In this document: piece by piece, positions 1 to 10,288 of the stretch
Numbering within the stretch: the first letter of the stretch is position 1
Layout of the letters: every line of letters begins with the position of its first letter
Assembly (NCBI RefSeq): GCF_027257935.1
Contig: NZ_JANZKW010000004.1
Span: 62,001 to 126,000, forward strand
DNA from: Chitinimonas sp. BJYL2
GTDB lineage: Bacteria; Pseudomonadota; Gammaproteobacteria; Burkholderiales; Chitinimonadaceae
Direction of reading: 5' to 3'
DNA length: 64,000 bases
The notes under the pieces: generated by a model
Database searches by the model: none
What the model saw: the letters and a program-made list of their open reading frames with translations, nothing else
Told to the model about the DNA's origin: nothing
Position numbers and translations under genes: made by a program

Positions 1-836
1 ACCTCACCCGCCTGTTTGCCGGCGAGCTTCATGATGTTTTCTTCGGTTTCTTTGTTGAGCACAATGATGCTGATGCGTCGGTTGACCGGATTGGCCGGGT
101 CTTCCTTGTCAAAAGGCACGGAGTCCGCGAGACCGACGACCCGCAGTATCTTGCTCGCATCGGCACCTGCGCTGATCAGCTGACGACGCGAAGCATTGGC
201 ACGGTCTGCCGACAATTCCCAGTTGCTGTAGGCGCGATCTCCCGAGGAGAAGCCCGCGGCGTCGGTGTGACCCGACAGGGAAATACGGTTGGGGACTTCG
301 TTCAGAATGGACGACAACTCGGAAATGATGTCCGTCGCGTAGCTCTCCATCTGTGCGCTACCGCTCTTGAACATGGGACGATTCTGCTGATCGATGATCT
401 GGATGCGCAGGCCTTCCGGCGTGACATCAAGCAGGATCTGATCCTTGTACTGAGCCAGCTTGCCCTGCTTGGAGTCGATCGCCTGCTTGATCTTCTCGCG
501 CAGCTCATCAAGGCGCTTTTTCTCCTTGCCGCCCTCACCCCGACGCTGTTCACCTGCCTTCTTGGAGAGATCAAGTCCGCCGCCCTGCAGAATGCTTTGG
601 GACTCACCGGCACCGGAACCGCCACTGAGTGCAACCTTGAGCGGGTTCTGGAAGTAATCGGCAATGCCGCGCAGATCCCCCTTGGTGGAAGAGCCTAGCA
701 GCCACATCAAGAGGAAGAACGCCATCATCGCCGTCACGAAGTCGGCATAGGCAATCTTCCAGGCACCGCCGTGGTGGCCGTGTCCGCCCTTCTTGATCTT
801 TTTGACGACTATCGGACGCTGGGAATCGTCACTCAC
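1..836 (-). CDS. motB: Flagellar motor stator protein MotB (3' end cut by window)
   Basis: MotB forms the peptidoglycan-anchored, proton-conducting half of the flagellar stator with MotA. About 278 residues are visible. A basic, His/Gly-rich N-terminus leads into a membrane segment with the proton-channel motif YADFVTAMMAFFLLMWLL (around residues 30-47), whose Asp is the conserved proton carrier. The C-terminal half is an OmpA-like peptidoglycan-binding domain with LSGHTDAAG and NWELSADRAN. The start is a GTG at 836, preceded by a GGGAGAG ribosome-binding site; no in-frame ATG fits better. It lies 49 bases downstream of motA on the same strand. The stop codon lies beyond base 1, probably some tens of residues away judging by family length. 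Confidence 0.95.
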   Translation of the reverse strand, partial: MSDDSQRPIVVKKIKKGGHGHHGGAWKIAYADFVTAMMAFFLLMWLLGSSTKGDLRGIADYFQNPLKVALSGGSGAGESQSILQGGGLDLSKKAGEQRRGEGGKEKKRLDELREKIKQAIDSKQGKLAQYKDQILLDVTPEGLRIQIIDQQNRPMFKSGSAQMESYATDIISELSSILNEVPNRISLSGHTDAAGFSSGDRAYSNWELSADRANASRRQLISAGADASKILRVVGLADSVPFDKEDPANPVNRRISIIVLNKETEENIMKLAGKQAGE

Positions 837-885
837 TGTTCTCTCTCCCGCCTGTCAGTTGATCGGGCCTTGCCTTGCAAGGTCG

Positions 886-1740
886 TCAACCCTTCTTGCT
901 CTTGACGTACTCTTCCAGCTCCAGGAACGACGGCCGGATACGGCTTTCCATCGCTTTACGACCAAACTCCACTGCAACCTGAGGGGCGTAGCCGTTCAAG
1001 CTGGCGAGCAAAGTGATCTTGATGGTCTGCAGTACCTTGGAGCCTTCATTGACCTTGGTTTCCAGCACGGTAGCCAATGGCCCGAAGAAGCCATATGCCA
1101 GCCAGATACCCATGAAGGTACCCACCAGCGCGGCGCCAATCAATTTGCCCAGCTCCGTCGGAGGCAGGTGCAAGGAGCCCATGGTATGCACCACACCCAT
1201 CACCGCAGCCACGATACCGAATGCGGGCAGGCCGTCTGCCAGTTTGGCCATGAACTCTGCCGGCACATGCGCTTCGTGGTGATGGGTTTCGATTTCCACA
1301 TCCATCAGGTTTTCAATCTCGAATGCGTTGAGGTTCCCCCCCACCATCAGGCGCAGGTAGTCACACAGGAACTCAACGACATGGTGGTCCTTCGCCACGG
1401 CGGGATACTTGGAAAAGAGCGGACTGCCATCCGGGTTTTCCACATCCCCTTCAATCGACATCAAGCCTTCCTTGCGGACCTTGGACAGGATCTCGAACAT
1501 CATGGCAAACAGATCCATGTAGAAGGCCTTGCCAAAGGATGAACCCTTGAACACGCTGGGGATGGCTTTGACAATAGGCCCCAGGGAGGAACCGTAGGCA
1601 GCGATCATGGCACCGATACCGCCGCCGAAAATGATCACGATTTCGGAGGGCTGCCATAGCACCGCCAAGTGACCGCCATGCCATGCGTAAGCACCCAGAA
1701 TACAGGTGCACATGAAAACGTAGCCGATGATGACGAACAT
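886..1740 (-). CDS. motA: Flagellar motor stator protein MotA
   Basis: MotA is the four-helix inner-membrane stator subunit that couples proton flow through MotA4B2 to rotor torque. The 284-residue product has the family length. It starts with a hydrophobic helix (MFVIIGYVFMCTCILGAYAW), has the large cytoplasmic loop with conserved charges (SKVRKEGLMSIEGDVENP), and ends with the paired membrane helices containing DGLPAFGIVAAVMGVVHTMG and the channel prolines. It is followed by motB and preceded by a sigma70-like promoter. No other flagellar gene is in the window, so the stator pair stands apart from the flagellar cluster, as is common. Confidence 0.97.
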   Translation of the reverse strand: MFVIIGYVFMCTCILGAYAWHGGHLAVLWQPSEIVIIFGGGIGAMIAAYGSSLGPIVKAIPSVFKGSSFGKAFYMDLFAMMFEILSKVRKEGLMSIEGDVENPDGSPLFSKYPAVAKDHHVVEFLCDYLRLMVGGNLNAFEIENLMDVEIETHHHEAHVPAEFMAKLADGLPAFGIVAAVMGVVHTMGSLHLPPTELGKLIGAALVGTFMGIWLAYGFFGPLATVLETKVNEGSKVLQTIKITLLASLNGYAPQVAVEFGRKAMESRIRPSFLELEEYVKSKKG

Positions 1741-1803
1741 CGAGTGTAGCTCCCGTCGGCTCTGCAGGCCGGTTGGCGCGCCGCAAGACGGCGCAACGCT
1801 TGG

Positions 1804-1833
1804 ATATTAGTTGCCCGACAGGGCGAATGACAA
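1804..1833 (-). promoter_or_regulatory. Candidate sigma70-type promoter of motA-motB
   Basis: On the minus strand TTGTCA (1828-1833) and TAATAT (1804-1809) are separated by 18 bases. This is a good match to the -35/-10 consensus, lying 64 bases upstream of the motA ATG and downstream of the rnhB stop. I do not see a convincing sigma28 (TAAA-N15-GCCGATAA) site, which would have been expected for a late flagellar gene. Confidence 0.45.
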
Positions 1834-1884
1834 ATGCTATACGGACTGAGTGTGCATCACTTTCCTGCACGCCTGTTCAGTGTC

Positions 1885-2469
1885 TCACCAGAATGCACCT
1901 TGGCGCGCCTGGATTTGCGCCCGAACCGGTGCAAAAGTGGTGCGGTGGGCCTTGCTTGCACCAAGCTCAGCCAAAGCAGCCAAATGGGCGGGCGTAGGAT
2001 ATCCCTTGTGGATGGCGAACCCATAGCCCGGAAACTCGGCGTCCAGCGCCATCAGCTCGCGATCCCGCGATACCTTGGCCAAGATGGATGCCGCCGAGAT
2101 GCAGGGCTCCAGCGCATCACCCCGAACGATGGCCCTGCCGTCGCAGGGAAGGCCCGGCGGGACGCGATTGCCATCAATCAAGGCGAGGTTTGCGGCCGGC
2201 TGCAGACCCGAGACGGCACGGTGCATGGCCAGCATGGTCGCCTTGAGGATATTGAGCTGATCAATCTCCGCCACACTGGCCGAGGCGACACACCAGCCCA
2301 AGGCACGCTCGCGGATTTCGTCGAATAGCCGGTCACGCTTCGCGGCAGTGAGCTGTTTGGAGTCGGCCAGACCGACAATCCCGTGATCGGGACCCAGAAT
2401 GACGGCAGCAGCGAACACAGAACCCGCCAAGGGGCCCCTTCCAGCCTCATCCACACCGCAAACCAGCAT
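1885..2469 (-). CDS. rnhB: Ribonuclease HII
   Basis: RNase HII cuts the RNA strand of RNA-DNA hybrids and starts removal of misincorporated ribonucleotides. The 194-residue protein opens with the hallmark [16 protein letters not shown], whose Asp-Glu are catalytic, and carries further acidic sites in [11 protein letters not shown] and LIDGNRVP. The [10 protein letters not shown] segment near the C-terminus is also typical. Its ATG shares one base with the lpxB stop, so translation is probably coupled. It is the last gene of the lipid A cluster; the next genes (motA-motB) seem to have their own promoter. Confidence 0.97.
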   Translation of the reverse strand: MLVCGVDEAGRGPLAGSVFAAAVILGPDHGIVGLADSKQLTAAKRDRLFDEIRERALGWCVASASVAEIDQLNILKATMLAMHRAVSGLQPAANLALIDGNRVPPGLPCDGRAIVRGDALEPCISAASILAKVSRDRELMALDAEFPGYGFAIHKGYPTPAHLAALAELGASKAHRTTFAPVRAQIQARQGAFW

Positions 2470-3641
2470 CAGGACTTCGCCCCCAGATAGCGCACCACGG
2501 CATCCGCAGCGCGCTCCGCGGCATCATGCCGCAGCGCCTCGTGCTGCTCTGTGAAGAGCTGCTCCAGATCTTTGGCCAGCACGCGGTCTTCGATCAGATT
2601 TGCGAGTGCTTGCGCCAGATTTTCGGGTGTTGCTTCGTCCTGAAGCAGCTCCGGCACGACAAACCTGCCGGCCAACACATTGGGCAAGCCCACATAGGGC
2701 AGGCGCATCTTCTTGCGCACAAGCTTGTAGGTGGTATTGCTGAGCCGATAAGTGATCACCATCGGCCGCTTGGCCAGCATGGCCTCCAGGGTTGCCGTTC
2801 CCGAGGCAACCAGATTCACATCTGCTGCCTGCATGGCCTCTTGCGCATGGCCGAACATCAGGCGCAGTGGTAAATCCAGCGCCTTGCAACGATAGCGCGC
2901 GGCATCAAACAGATCGCGGGTCTCCCGCGTGACCAGCGGAATCAGGAACTGGGCGTGGGGATAGCGCTGATGCAGCAGGCGCGCCGTTTCAATAAACAGA
3001 TCCGCGTGAAATTCGATTTCGCTTACGCGGCTACCCGGCAACATGGCGATGACCAATGCAGCATCTGGCAGTCCGAGCGTTTCACGAATCGCCGCCCGAT
3101 CAAGCATCACCGGCATATCATCCGCCAGCGGATGACCTATATAGGTGGCCTGCGCGCCCACGGCGTCGTACAGGGGTTTCTCAAACGGGAACAAGCAAAG
3201 CACGTTATTGGTAGCGGCCTTGATCTTGTGGATACGTTCACCACGCCATGCCCATATCGATGGGCTCACGTAGTGGACGGTAGGGATGCCGGCCCGTTTG
3301 AGTTTGGCTTCCAGACCCAGATTGAAGTCGGGTGCATCGATGCCGATGAACAAATCCGGTCTTTCCGCCAGGCAGGCCTTGCGCAAGCTGGCGCGGATGC
3401 CGAGCAGTTCGCGCAAGTGCTTGATGACCTCAAGATAGCCACGCACCGCCAGTTTCTCGATCGGAAACAGGGTTTTGGCCCCGGCAGACTGCATTTTTGG
3501 ACCGGCAATACCTGAAAAACGGGCATTGGGAACCCGCCGCTGGATGGCCTCGATCAGGCTTGCACCGAGCAAATCACCCGAGGCCTCGCCGGCCACAATC
3601 GCAATACGCGGGCCGGTATGGCCATCAAACAAGGACTGCAT
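2469..3641 (-). CDS. lpxB: Lipid-A-disaccharide synthase
   Basis: LpxB condenses UDP-2,3-diacylglucosamine with lipid X to form the lipid A disaccharide on the inner face of the inner membrane. The 390-residue protein has the family N-terminus ([21 protein letters not shown]), the [10 protein letters not shown] segment, VSPSIWAWR, and the glycosyltransferase-like C-terminal half with [10 protein letters not shown] and [11 protein letters not shown]. It lies between lpxA and rnhB and overlaps rnhB by one base. The catalytic Asp is expected in the GIDAPDFN region. Confidence 0.97.
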   Translation of the reverse strand: MQSLFDGHTGPRIAIVAGEASGDLLGASLIEAIQRRVPNARFSGIAGPKMQSAGAKTLFPIEKLAVRGYLEVIKHLRELLGIRASLRKACLAERPDLFIGIDAPDFNLGLEAKLKRAGIPTVHYVSPSIWAWRGERIHKIKAATNNVLCLFPFEKPLYDAVGAQATYIGHPLADDMPVMLDRAAIRETLGLPDAALVIAMLPGSRVSEIEFHADLFIETARLLHQRYPHAQFLIPLVTRETRDLFDAARYRCKALDLPLRLMFGHAQEAMQAADVNLVASGTATLEAMLAKRPMVITYRLSNTTYKLVRKKMRLPYVGLPNVLAGRFVVPELLQDEATPENLAQALANLIEDRVLAKDLEQLFTEQHEALRHDAAERAADAVVRYLGAKS

Positions 3642-3674
3642 AGACAGGAATGGGGCTTGTAATGAGAAAGATGA

Positions 3675-4451
3675 TCAGCGGATCAAACCACGACTGGCGG
3701 TCGGGAAGAAATCCACGAAAGCCTGCAATTCGGGCTTGTCGGCTGCACGCGCAGTAATCTCGGCGATCGCTTCTTCAAGGCGCAAGTTCTGTCGGTAGAG
3801 CAGCTTGTACGCACGCTTGATCTCGGTGATCTGCTCTGCCGTAAAGCCACGACGCTTCAGACCCTCGCTATTGATGCCGGCAGGGGCTGCACGATTACCT
3901 GCCGCAGTGACATACGGTGGTACATCTTGTGTGACGGCAGCGGTAAACGCCGTCATCGCATGAATGCCGATCTTGCAGAACTGGTGAACACTGGTGAAAC
4001 CGCCCAGAAACACATGGTCGGCAACGTGGACATGGCCGGCCAAGGTCGTGTTGTTAGCCAGGATGGTGTGGCTGCCGATCCGGCAATCGTGGGCCACATG
4101 CACATACGCCATGACCCAGTTGTCGTTGCCGATCTCGGTGAGCCCCTGATCCTGGATCGTGCCTGTCGACACGGTGACAAAATGGAAGAAGCTGTTGTCG
4201 TCACCGATCACGAGGCGGGTAGGCTCCTGCCGATACTTCTTGTCCTGCGGCGTGCAACCAATCTGCGCTGAGCCATGGAACACATTGTGGCGACCGATAC
4301 GGGTATGGCCCTCGATGACACAGTGTGGACCCACGCGAGTACCATCACCGATCTCGACATGCTCACCGATCACGCTGAACGGACCGATCTCAACACCTTC
4401 ACCCAGACGTGCGCCGGGATGCACGAGAGCTTGCGGATGTATCGTCGCCAT
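3675..4451 (-). CDS. lpxA: UDP-N-acetylglucosamine acyltransferase
   Basis: LpxA transfers a 3-hydroxyacyl chain from ACP to O-3 of UDP-GlcNAc, the first step of lipid A synthesis. The 258-residue protein begins MATIHPQALVHPGARLGEG and runs through many hexapeptide repeats of a left-handed beta-helix, followed by an alpha-helical C-terminus (FTAEQITEIKRAYKLLYRQN). The open frame extends 17 codons upstream, but the ATG at 4451 matches family length and lies just after the fabZ stop. It sits in the usual lpxD-fabZ-lpxA-lpxB order. Confidence 0.97.
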   Translation of the reverse strand: MATIHPQALVHPGARLGEGVEIGPFSVIGEHVEIGDGTRVGPHCVIEGHTRIGRHNVFHGSAQIGCTPQDKKYRQEPTRLVIGDDNSFFHFVTVSTGTIQDQGLTEIGNDNWVMAYVHVAHDCRIGSHTILANNTTLAGHVHVADHVFLGGFTSVHQFCKIGIHAMTAFTAAVTQDVPPYVTAAGNRAAPAGINSEGLKRRGFTAEQITEIKRAYKLLYRQNLRLEEAIAEITARAADKPELQAFVDFFPTASRGLIR

Positions 4452-4461
4452 CAATGCTTCC

Positions 4462-4938
4462 TCAGGCCTTGGCTGCCGCAGCGCCCGTCGGCACTTGGGC
4501 ACACATCAAGTCGGCTTCCGCCACGACATTGCCACCAACACGGGCAACGGCCTTGTACTTGAAGATATTGCGCATCTTGCGCTCGATGCTGACTTCGATC
4601 AGCAATTGATCACCCGGCGTCACCTGCGCCTTGAAGCGTGCATTATCGATACCGGCAAACAGGTAGAGGTAACCGTCCTTGGGCTTGTCGCCCGTGGTAC
4701 GGAAACTCAGCACACCTGCCGCCTGCGCCATCGCTTCAATGATCAGCACGCCCGGCATGACCGGATACTTGGGAAAGTGACCGACAAAGAACGGTTCGTT
4801 ATAGGAAACGTTCTTGAGCGCGACTACCCGCTCACCGGGCACCAGTTCCGTAATGCGGTCGATCAGCAAAAAGGGAAAACGATGTGGCAGATGATCCAGA
4901 ATGCCCTGGATATCCATGGTTTCAAGTACTTGGGTCAT
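4462..4938 (-). CDS. fabZ: 3-hydroxyacyl-[acyl-carrier-protein] dehydratase FabZ
   Basis: FabZ dehydrates beta-hydroxyacyl-ACP during fatty acid elongation and competes with LpxA for hydroxyacyl-ACP, which fits its place in the lipid A cluster. The 158-residue hot-dog-fold protein has [16 protein letters not shown] with the active-site His and [17 protein letters not shown] with the catalytic Glu. The start at 4938 follows a GGGAGA site and lies within the last 17 bases of lpxD. The longer in-frame start at 4986 is deep inside lpxD and unlikely. Confidence 0.97.
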   Translation of the reverse strand: MTQVLETMDIQGILDHLPHRFPFLLIDRITELVPGERVVALKNVSYNEPFFVGHFPKYPVMPGVLIIEAMAQAAGVLSFRTTGDKPKDGYLYLFAGIDNARFKAQVTPGDQLLIEVSIERKMRNIFKYKAVARVGGNVVAEADLMCAQVPTGAAAAKA

Positions 4939-5977
4939 GCTTGGGGTCTCCCTGGTCGGCGTCTGAGTGGCCGACTTTCCGTTCAATGTTTTTCAGCCTG
5001 CTGGCCATGGCATCAAGCCGGCGCAGGTGGGACGCGTTGGCGAGCCAGTCCTCATGAGACTGGACCGGGTACTGGCCAACATAGGTACCCGCTTTGAGTA
5101 TGGATTTGCCGACCAGCGTACCCGCCATCACGTTGACCCGGTCAACGATCTGAAGATGGCCCAGTATCATGGCGCTCCCGCCAAATGTGCAGTAAGCACC
5201 GATGTGCGTACTGCCGGCCACGCCGACGCAGCCCGCCATCGCGGTATGTTTGCCGATGCGCACATTGTGGGCAATCTGGATCTGGTTATCGAGGCGGACG
5301 CCGTCCTCGATTACGGTATCGTCAAGTGCGCCACGATCTATCGTGGTGGAGGCACCGATCTCGACATCATTGCCGATCAGTACCCGACCGATCTGGGGAA
5401 TTTTGTACCAACCCTCACCGGTCCAGGCATTACCGAAACCATCGGCACCGATCACGGCATTGGCATGAATGATCACTCGATCGCCTAATCGGCAGTGGGC
5501 GTAGACCACCACATTGGGGTGCAAGCAGCCATCGGCGCCGATCTCGACATGATCACCGATACGGCAACCCGCTTCGATCACTGTGCCATCACCGATCCTT
5601 GCGCCTTGGCCGATGGAGACAAACGGTCCGATACTCACGTTGTCACCAAGCTGAGCATCCGCCGCGACGATTGCCGAGGGGTGGACGCCGGATACTGGCC
5701 TGGCAGGCGGATTCAACAGCGTAGAAACGCGCGCAAAGTAAAGATAGGGATTAGCTGCAACGATACGGGGCAGCGTGGTGGCATCGCGCATGTCGGGGGA
5801 CACCACCACAGCCGCTGCGCGGCAGTCATTCAACTGCTTGCGGTACTTGGCGCTGGCCAGAAAGGCCAGTTGCCCCACACCCGCGCCCTCCAGTGTGGCA
5901 ACTTGGTGGACAAGCACATCGTCACCCAGCAGCTCCCCGCCCAGCTGGGCCACCAGCTCGGACAAGCGGTAAACCAC
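4922..5977 (-). CDS. lpxD: UDP-3-O-(3-hydroxymyristoyl)glucosamine N-acyltransferase
   Basis: LpxD adds the second hydroxyacyl chain to UDP-3-O-acylglucosamine in lipid A synthesis. I take the GTG at 5977 as the start: it gives 351 residues beginning [18 protein letters not shown], and an AAGGG site precedes it, just 10 bases after the skp stop. The N-terminal uridine-binding region is followed by long hexapeptide repeats ([20 protein letters not shown], then [16 protein letters not shown]) with the catalytic His in [10 protein letters not shown]. The open frame continues upstream into skp, but that extension has no LpxD character. Confidence 0.95.
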   Translation of the reverse strand: MVYRLSELVAQLGGELLGDDVLVHQVATLEGAGVGQLAFLASAKYRKQLNDCRAAAVVVSPDMRDATTLPRIVAANPYLYFARVSTLLNPPARPVSGVHPSAIVAADAQLGDNVSIGPFVSIGQGARIGDGTVIEAGCRIGDHVEIGADGCLHPNVVVYAHCRLGDRVIIHANAVIGADGFGNAWTGEGWYKIPQIGRVLIGNDVEIGASTTIDRGALDDTVIEDGVRLDNQIQIAHNVRIGKHTAMAGCVGVAGSTHIGAYCTFGGSAMILGHLQIVDRVNVMAGTLVGKSILKAGTYVGQYPVQSHEDWLANASHLRRLDAMASRLKNIERKVGHSDADQGDPKHDPST

Positions 5978-5987
5978 CTGATGCCCT

Positions 5988-6479
5988 TTACTTGTCGGAC
6001 AAGGACTTGATGACCTTGTCGGTGATATCGAGCTTGGGATTGATATACACCGCCTCTTGAAGAATGGCGTCGTACTTTTCACCGGCAGCAACCTGCTGGA
6101 TCGTGTTGTAGACACGCTCCTGAATACCGGAGAGCTCCTCATTGCGGCGCGCATTGAGGTCTTCACGGAATTCACGCTGGGTGCGGGCCAGATCCTGCTG
6201 CAGCTTGATCAACTCACGCTCTTTGTTGCGGCGTTCGGTCTCGGGCATGGACAAGCCGCCCTTATCGAGCTCGGCCTGACGCACCCGAACCACTTCAGTC
6301 AGCTTCTTGAGTTCGGTCTCACGGTTCGCAAACTCTTTTTCCAGCTTCTTGGTGGCACGCACAGCAGGACCGGATTCGCGCAGGATGCGATCAATATTGA
6401 CGAAACCCAGCTTCAGATCTTGCGCCATGACCGGTGCCAAAAGGCCAGCGGCAAGTACCCAGGAGAAAATGTGTTTCAT
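5988..6479 (-). CDS. skp: Periplasmic chaperone Skp/OmpH
   Basis: Skp holds unfolded outer-membrane proteins in the periplasm and delivers them to the Bam complex. The 163-residue product has a signal peptide (MKHIFSWVLAAGLLAPVMAQ) followed by LKLGFVNIDRILRES and a long charged coiled-coil region rich in Lys, Glu and Arg (about residues 45-125). It lies directly between bamA and lpxD, its conserved position, and belongs to the same transcription unit. Confidence 0.95.
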   Translation of the reverse strand: MKHIFSWVLAAGLLAPVMAQDLKLGFVNIDRILRESGPAVRATKKLEKEFANRETELKKLTEVVRVRQAELDKGGLSMPETERRNKERELIKLQQDLARTQREFREDLNARRNEELSGIQERVYNTIQQVAAGEKYDAILQEAVYINPKLDITDKVIKSLSDK

Positions 6480-6546
6480 GATCGTTACCTCATCAATCTA
6501 GTCATCACCGCACGAAGCCAGCCCGGCATTTCAGGCCGGGCAAGGA

Positions 6547-8862
6547 TCAGAAGGTTTGTCCAAGCGAGAACTGGAAGCGCTCTACCCGATCGCCCGGCTT
6601 GGCATTGAGCGGCTTGGCGTAGCTAAATTTCATCGGCCCCACTGGCGCGAGCCAGCTGAACGAAAGACCGGTCGAATAGCGCATGTCACCGAAGCGGGCC
6701 TTATCACCCTCAGCCCAGACGGTACCGCCGTCAATGAAGGCTGACAAGCGAACCGACTTCTCGGTCTGTTTCATGCCCGGTACAGGCAGAATCAACTCGA
6801 AATTGTTCACGAGGCGACGATTACCCCCCACGATATCCGTGGTAAAGCTCGTGGTGCCATCGGCGTTCACCACACTGGCGCGTGGGCCGAGGCTGGAGGA
6901 TTCGTAACCGCGAACCGAACTCACGCCACCGGCAAAGAAGTTGGCATAGAAAGGCAGTTTCTGGCCACTGTAACCAGCCCCGTAGCCTGCTTCCAGATTC
7001 CACAAGGCGGTGAAGTTCTTGCTCAGGGGGTAGAACCACTGCTGCTGGGCCGTGATCTTGTAGTACTTGATACTGCCGCCGGGCAGACCTGCTTCAGCAC
7101 CGACCGTGATCAGCTTGCCGCGGGTGGGGAAAAGACCGCTATCGCGCGTGTCTCGCGCCCAGCCGGCATTACCCAGGAAGGTCAGGTTGGTATCACCATA
7201 TTTGTTGACAAAGTTGATATAGCTGACCGGACTGAACGAAAAGACCGTCAGTTTCGATCGTTCGCCCGACACCCCGAAATTGATGCCGTCATATTCGTTG
7301 ATTGGCACCGACCAGCGCAAACCACCACCGGTAGTGTCGTTGAGATAGGTGCCCACGACATTGTTGCTGGGCTCGTAACGACGCTTGTAGATATCGAAGC
7401 CACGCGCCACGCCATCCGGGGTGGCGTAGGGATTGGTAAACGACATGGCATAGACGCGGCTGCTCTTGCTGGTGTTGACCTCCAGCTTGAGGTACTTGCC
7501 GCTACCGAAGATATTGGCCTGAGCAATAGAGCCCGAGAGCACGGTGCCATCGGCTTGCGAGTAACCGGCGCCAACCTGGATGTTACCTGTCTGCTTTTCT
7601 TTCAGGCTGACGTTGACGTCGACCTGGTCACTGCTATCGGCAACCAGCGGCGTATCGATCGATACATCATCAAAGTAGTTGAGCAGATCCAGACGTTCCT
7701 TGGAGCGCTTGATCTTCCAGCCGGCATAAGGCGCTGCCTCAAGCTGGCGCATTTCACGACGAATTACCTCGTCACGGGTACGCGAGTTACCACTGATATT
7801 GACACGGCGCACATAGGTCTTACGGCCAGGGTCGACATAGAAGGTGAATGCGGCTTCGAACTTGTCGCGATTGACCTCGGGTACGGCATTCACGTTGGCA
7901 AACGCATAACCTTCATCGGCCAGACGATCTGAAATCGCCGTGCTGGCTGCATTGATCTTGGCGCGAGAGAACACCTCACCGGGCTTGATATTGACCAGCT
8001 TGCGCAGCTCTTCCTCAGGCACGATCAGGTCACCGGCAAACTTGATGTCGCTGACCTTGTACTGCTCCCCTTCGCTGAGATTGACCGTCAGGAAGATATC
8101 CTTCTTGTCGTCAGACAAGGCGACTTGCTGGGAGTCGATATTGAATTCCAGATAGCCGTTATCGAGATAGTAGGAGCGCAAAGCCTCGATATCGGACTGC
8201 ATCTTGGGCTTGGAGTACTGGTCGTTCTTGCTGAACCAGCTGAACCAGCCGCCGGTGTCGAGCTGGAAATTGTTGCGCAGCTCTTTCTCGGCAAATTTCT
8301 CGTTCCCCACCAGGTTGATCTGCTTGATTGTTGCCGCCAGACCTTCGGATATCTCGAAACTCACGCCAACCCGATTGCGCTCGAAGCGGGTCACCTTGGT
8401 CGAGATACGCACGGAGTACTTGCCACGGCTGTAGTACTGCTTCTTGAGCTCTTGCTCTGCGGCACCCAACAGGGCCTGATCGAAGGTTCGGCTCTCTGCC
8501 AGACCATTTTCTCGCAGTGCCTTGAGCAGCTGATCTTCCTCGAACTCCTTGGCACCTTCGATACGGATGCTGGCGATGACTGGACGTTCATCCACTGCGA
8601 CGACGAGCACATCTCCATCGACCTCCATGCGGACGTCGTTGTAGAACCCGGTAGCAAACAGCGCCTTTACCGATGCAGCGGCCTTGTCGTCATCGATGCG
8701 GTCACCGATCTTGACGGGCAGATAATTGAAAACCGTACCAGCTTCGGTTCGCTGGATGCCTTCGACGCGAATATCCTTGATGACAAAGGGCTCGAAAGCG
8801 TGGGCGGAAAGGGAAGTACCAAAAGCGGCGAGTAGGGCGAGAGTGATCGAGGTCGGTTTCAT
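6547..8862 (-). CDS. bamA: Outer membrane protein assembly factor BamA
   Basis: BamA is the essential outer-membrane insertase for beta-barrel proteins. The ATG at 8862 gives 771 residues with a signal peptide (MKPTSITLALLAAFGTSLSAHA), five POTRA domains over roughly residues 22-420 and a 16-strand C-terminal barrel ending in FQFSLGQTF, the expected aromatic-terminated final strand. The VRGYESSSLGPR segment is the VRGF-type loop-6 motif. The open frame starts 34 codons earlier, but the signal peptide fixes the start. The rseP-bamA-skp-lpxD order is conserved. Confidence 0.97.
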   Translation of the reverse strand: MKPTSITLALLAAFGTSLSAHAFEPFVIKDIRVEGIQRTEAGTVFNYLPVKIGDRIDDDKAAASVKALFATGFYNDVRMEVDGDVLVVAVDERPVIASIRIEGAKEFEEDQLLKALRENGLAESRTFDQALLGAAEQELKKQYYSRGKYSVRISTKVTRFERNRVGVSFEISEGLAATIKQINLVGNEKFAEKELRNNFQLDTGGWFSWFSKNDQYSKPKMQSDIEALRSYYLDNGYLEFNIDSQQVALSDDKKDIFLTVNLSEGEQYKVSDIKFAGDLIVPEEELRKLVNIKPGEVFSRAKINAASTAISDRLADEGYAFANVNAVPEVNRDKFEAAFTFYVDPGRKTYVRRVNISGNSRTRDEVIRREMRQLEAAPYAGWKIKRSKERLDLLNYFDDVSIDTPLVADSSDQVDVNVSLKEKQTGNIQVGAGYSQADGTVLSGSIAQANIFGSGKYLKLEVNTSKSSRVYAMSFTNPYATPDGVARGFDIYKRRYEPSNNVVGTYLNDTTGGGLRWSVPINEYDGINFGVSGERSKLTVFSFSPVSYINFVNKYGDTNLTFLGNAGWARDTRDSGLFPTRGKLITVGAEAGLPGGSIKYYKITAQQQWFYPLSKNFTALWNLEAGYGAGYSGQKLPFYANFFAGGVSSVRGYESSSLGPRASVVNADGTTSFTTDIVGGNRRLVNNFELILPVPGMKQTEKSVRLSAFIDGGTVWAEGDKARFGDMRYSTGLSFSWLAPVGPMKFSYAKPLNAKPGDRVERFQFSLGQTF

Positions 8863-8920
8863 AGACGAATCCGATAACCCGGAAAAAGATCCGGGCAATC
8901 GCTGGATAACGACGGGGCGG

Positions 8921-10276
8921 TCAGCTGCCCACCAGGCGCGTGATGTCGTTGAACAGGGCAACAATCATCAACGCGGCGAGGAGTCCGACGCCTACGCGCT
9001 GGCTGAGTTCCATGACGCGTTCCGACACGGGTCGGCCCCGCAAAAGTTCGGCGGAATAATACATCAAATGCCCACCATCCAGCACCGGCACGGGCAGGAG
9101 GTTGAGCACCCCCAGACTGATACTGATCAGGCACAGGAATTCCAGGTAGGCGCGCAGGCCGATCTGGGCACTCTGACCGGCATAGCCCGCAATGGCCACA
9201 GGGCCAGAAAGCTGCTTGTAGGAGACATCGCCCGTCACCATGCGCCACAACATGCGCAGTGACAAGGCCGATGTTGACCAGGTCTGCAGCAATGCCTTGC
9301 CAAGCGCTTCCACCGGGCCATAGTGAACAGGCTGCTGGAGCAGACGGATGGCATCCATATCCAGTGTGGGACCGGCACCAACGCGTCCGACCCGGTTACC
9401 GGCACGATCAATGATGGCCGCCGGGGTGATGACCGTTTCAATCAGACGGCCATCACGCTTGACCTGCAACCTGACCGGGATATCGGGCTTGGCCTTGATG
9501 GCCGCAGAAAAGGATGCCCAGTCGGCAAGAGGTTGACCATCCAGACTGATCAGGGCATCCCCTTGGCGCAGTCCGGCTTTGGCAGCCACCCCGTCTGCGA
9601 CGAGATGACCCAGCACCGGCTTGTAAACAGCGACCGAGAGGCCGAGAAAATCAGCAATGTCGCCGTCAATGGCATCTTTGTCGATCTGCTTCAGATCGAG
9701 CATTCGCTCTGCCAACACGCCACTTTGCGTGCGGACCGTCACGGCCAGTACACGCCGGGCAGCGGCTTCATCAATCAGCGATAGGCGGGCCTCTGCCCAG
9801 GAAGCAACAGGCTCCCCTTGCATCGTGAGAATGGTGTCGCCGGGCTTGAAGCCAGCGGCAGAAGCCATGCTCTGCGGCGTGACAGCGCCAATACGAGGCA
9901 CTGTGATTTCGACGCCCGCGAGAAAGATTCCCCAATAAACCGCAATCGCAAGGGCAAAATTGGCCAAGGGCCCAGCAAGTACGATAGCAATACGTTTGAG
10001 TGGCGATTGCCGATTGAACGCGCGATGCACTTCCTCTGCCGCAACGAGTGCCTCTCGCTGATCGAGCATCTTGACGTAGCCCCCCAGCGGAATGGCGGCA
10101 AGCTGCCACTGCACCTCACCGCGCTGCCAGGTCACGAGCGGCCGGCCAAAGCCGATCGAAAACACCAGAACTTTCACGCCACATCGCCGTGCCACCCAGT
10201 AGTGCCCGAACTCGTGGACGGAGACGAGCACACCAATCGCCAGTGCGAATGCCAGTATCGTGATCAGCAAAGACAT
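8921..10276 (-). CDS. rseP: Regulator of sigma-E protease RseP (site-2 zinc protease)
   Basis: RseP is a membrane-embedded zinc metalloprotease that cuts anti-sigma factor transmembrane segments and remnant signal peptides. The 451-residue protein has HEFGH at residues 21-25, where the His pair and Glu bind zinc and catalyse, two central PDZ domains, and the third zinc ligand in VPVLDGGHLMYY near the C-terminus. Several hydrophobic segments flank these. It sits between dxr and bamA, as in many betaproteobacteria. Confidence 0.96.
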   Translation of the reverse strand: MSLLITILAFALAIGVLVSVHEFGHYWVARRCGVKVLVFSIGFGRPLVTWQRGEVQWQLAAIPLGGYVKMLDQREALVAAEEVHRAFNRQSPLKRIAIVLAGPLANFALAIAVYWGIFLAGVEITVPRIGAVTPQSMASAAGFKPGDTILTMQGEPVASWAEARLSLIDEAAARRVLAVTVRTQSGVLAERMLDLKQIDKDAIDGDIADFLGLSVAVYKPVLGHLVADGVAAKAGLRQGDALISLDGQPLADWASFSAAIKAKPDIPVRLQVKRDGRLIETVITPAAIIDRAGNRVGRVGAGPTLDMDAIRLLQQPVHYGPVEALGKALLQTWSTSALSLRMLWRMVTGDVSYKQLSGPVAIAGYAGQSAQIGLRAYLEFLCLISISLGVLNLLPVPVLDGGHLMYYSAELLRGRPVSERVMELSQRVGVGLLAALMIVALFNDITRLVGS

Positions 10277-10288
10277 GTCGCCGCCCCG

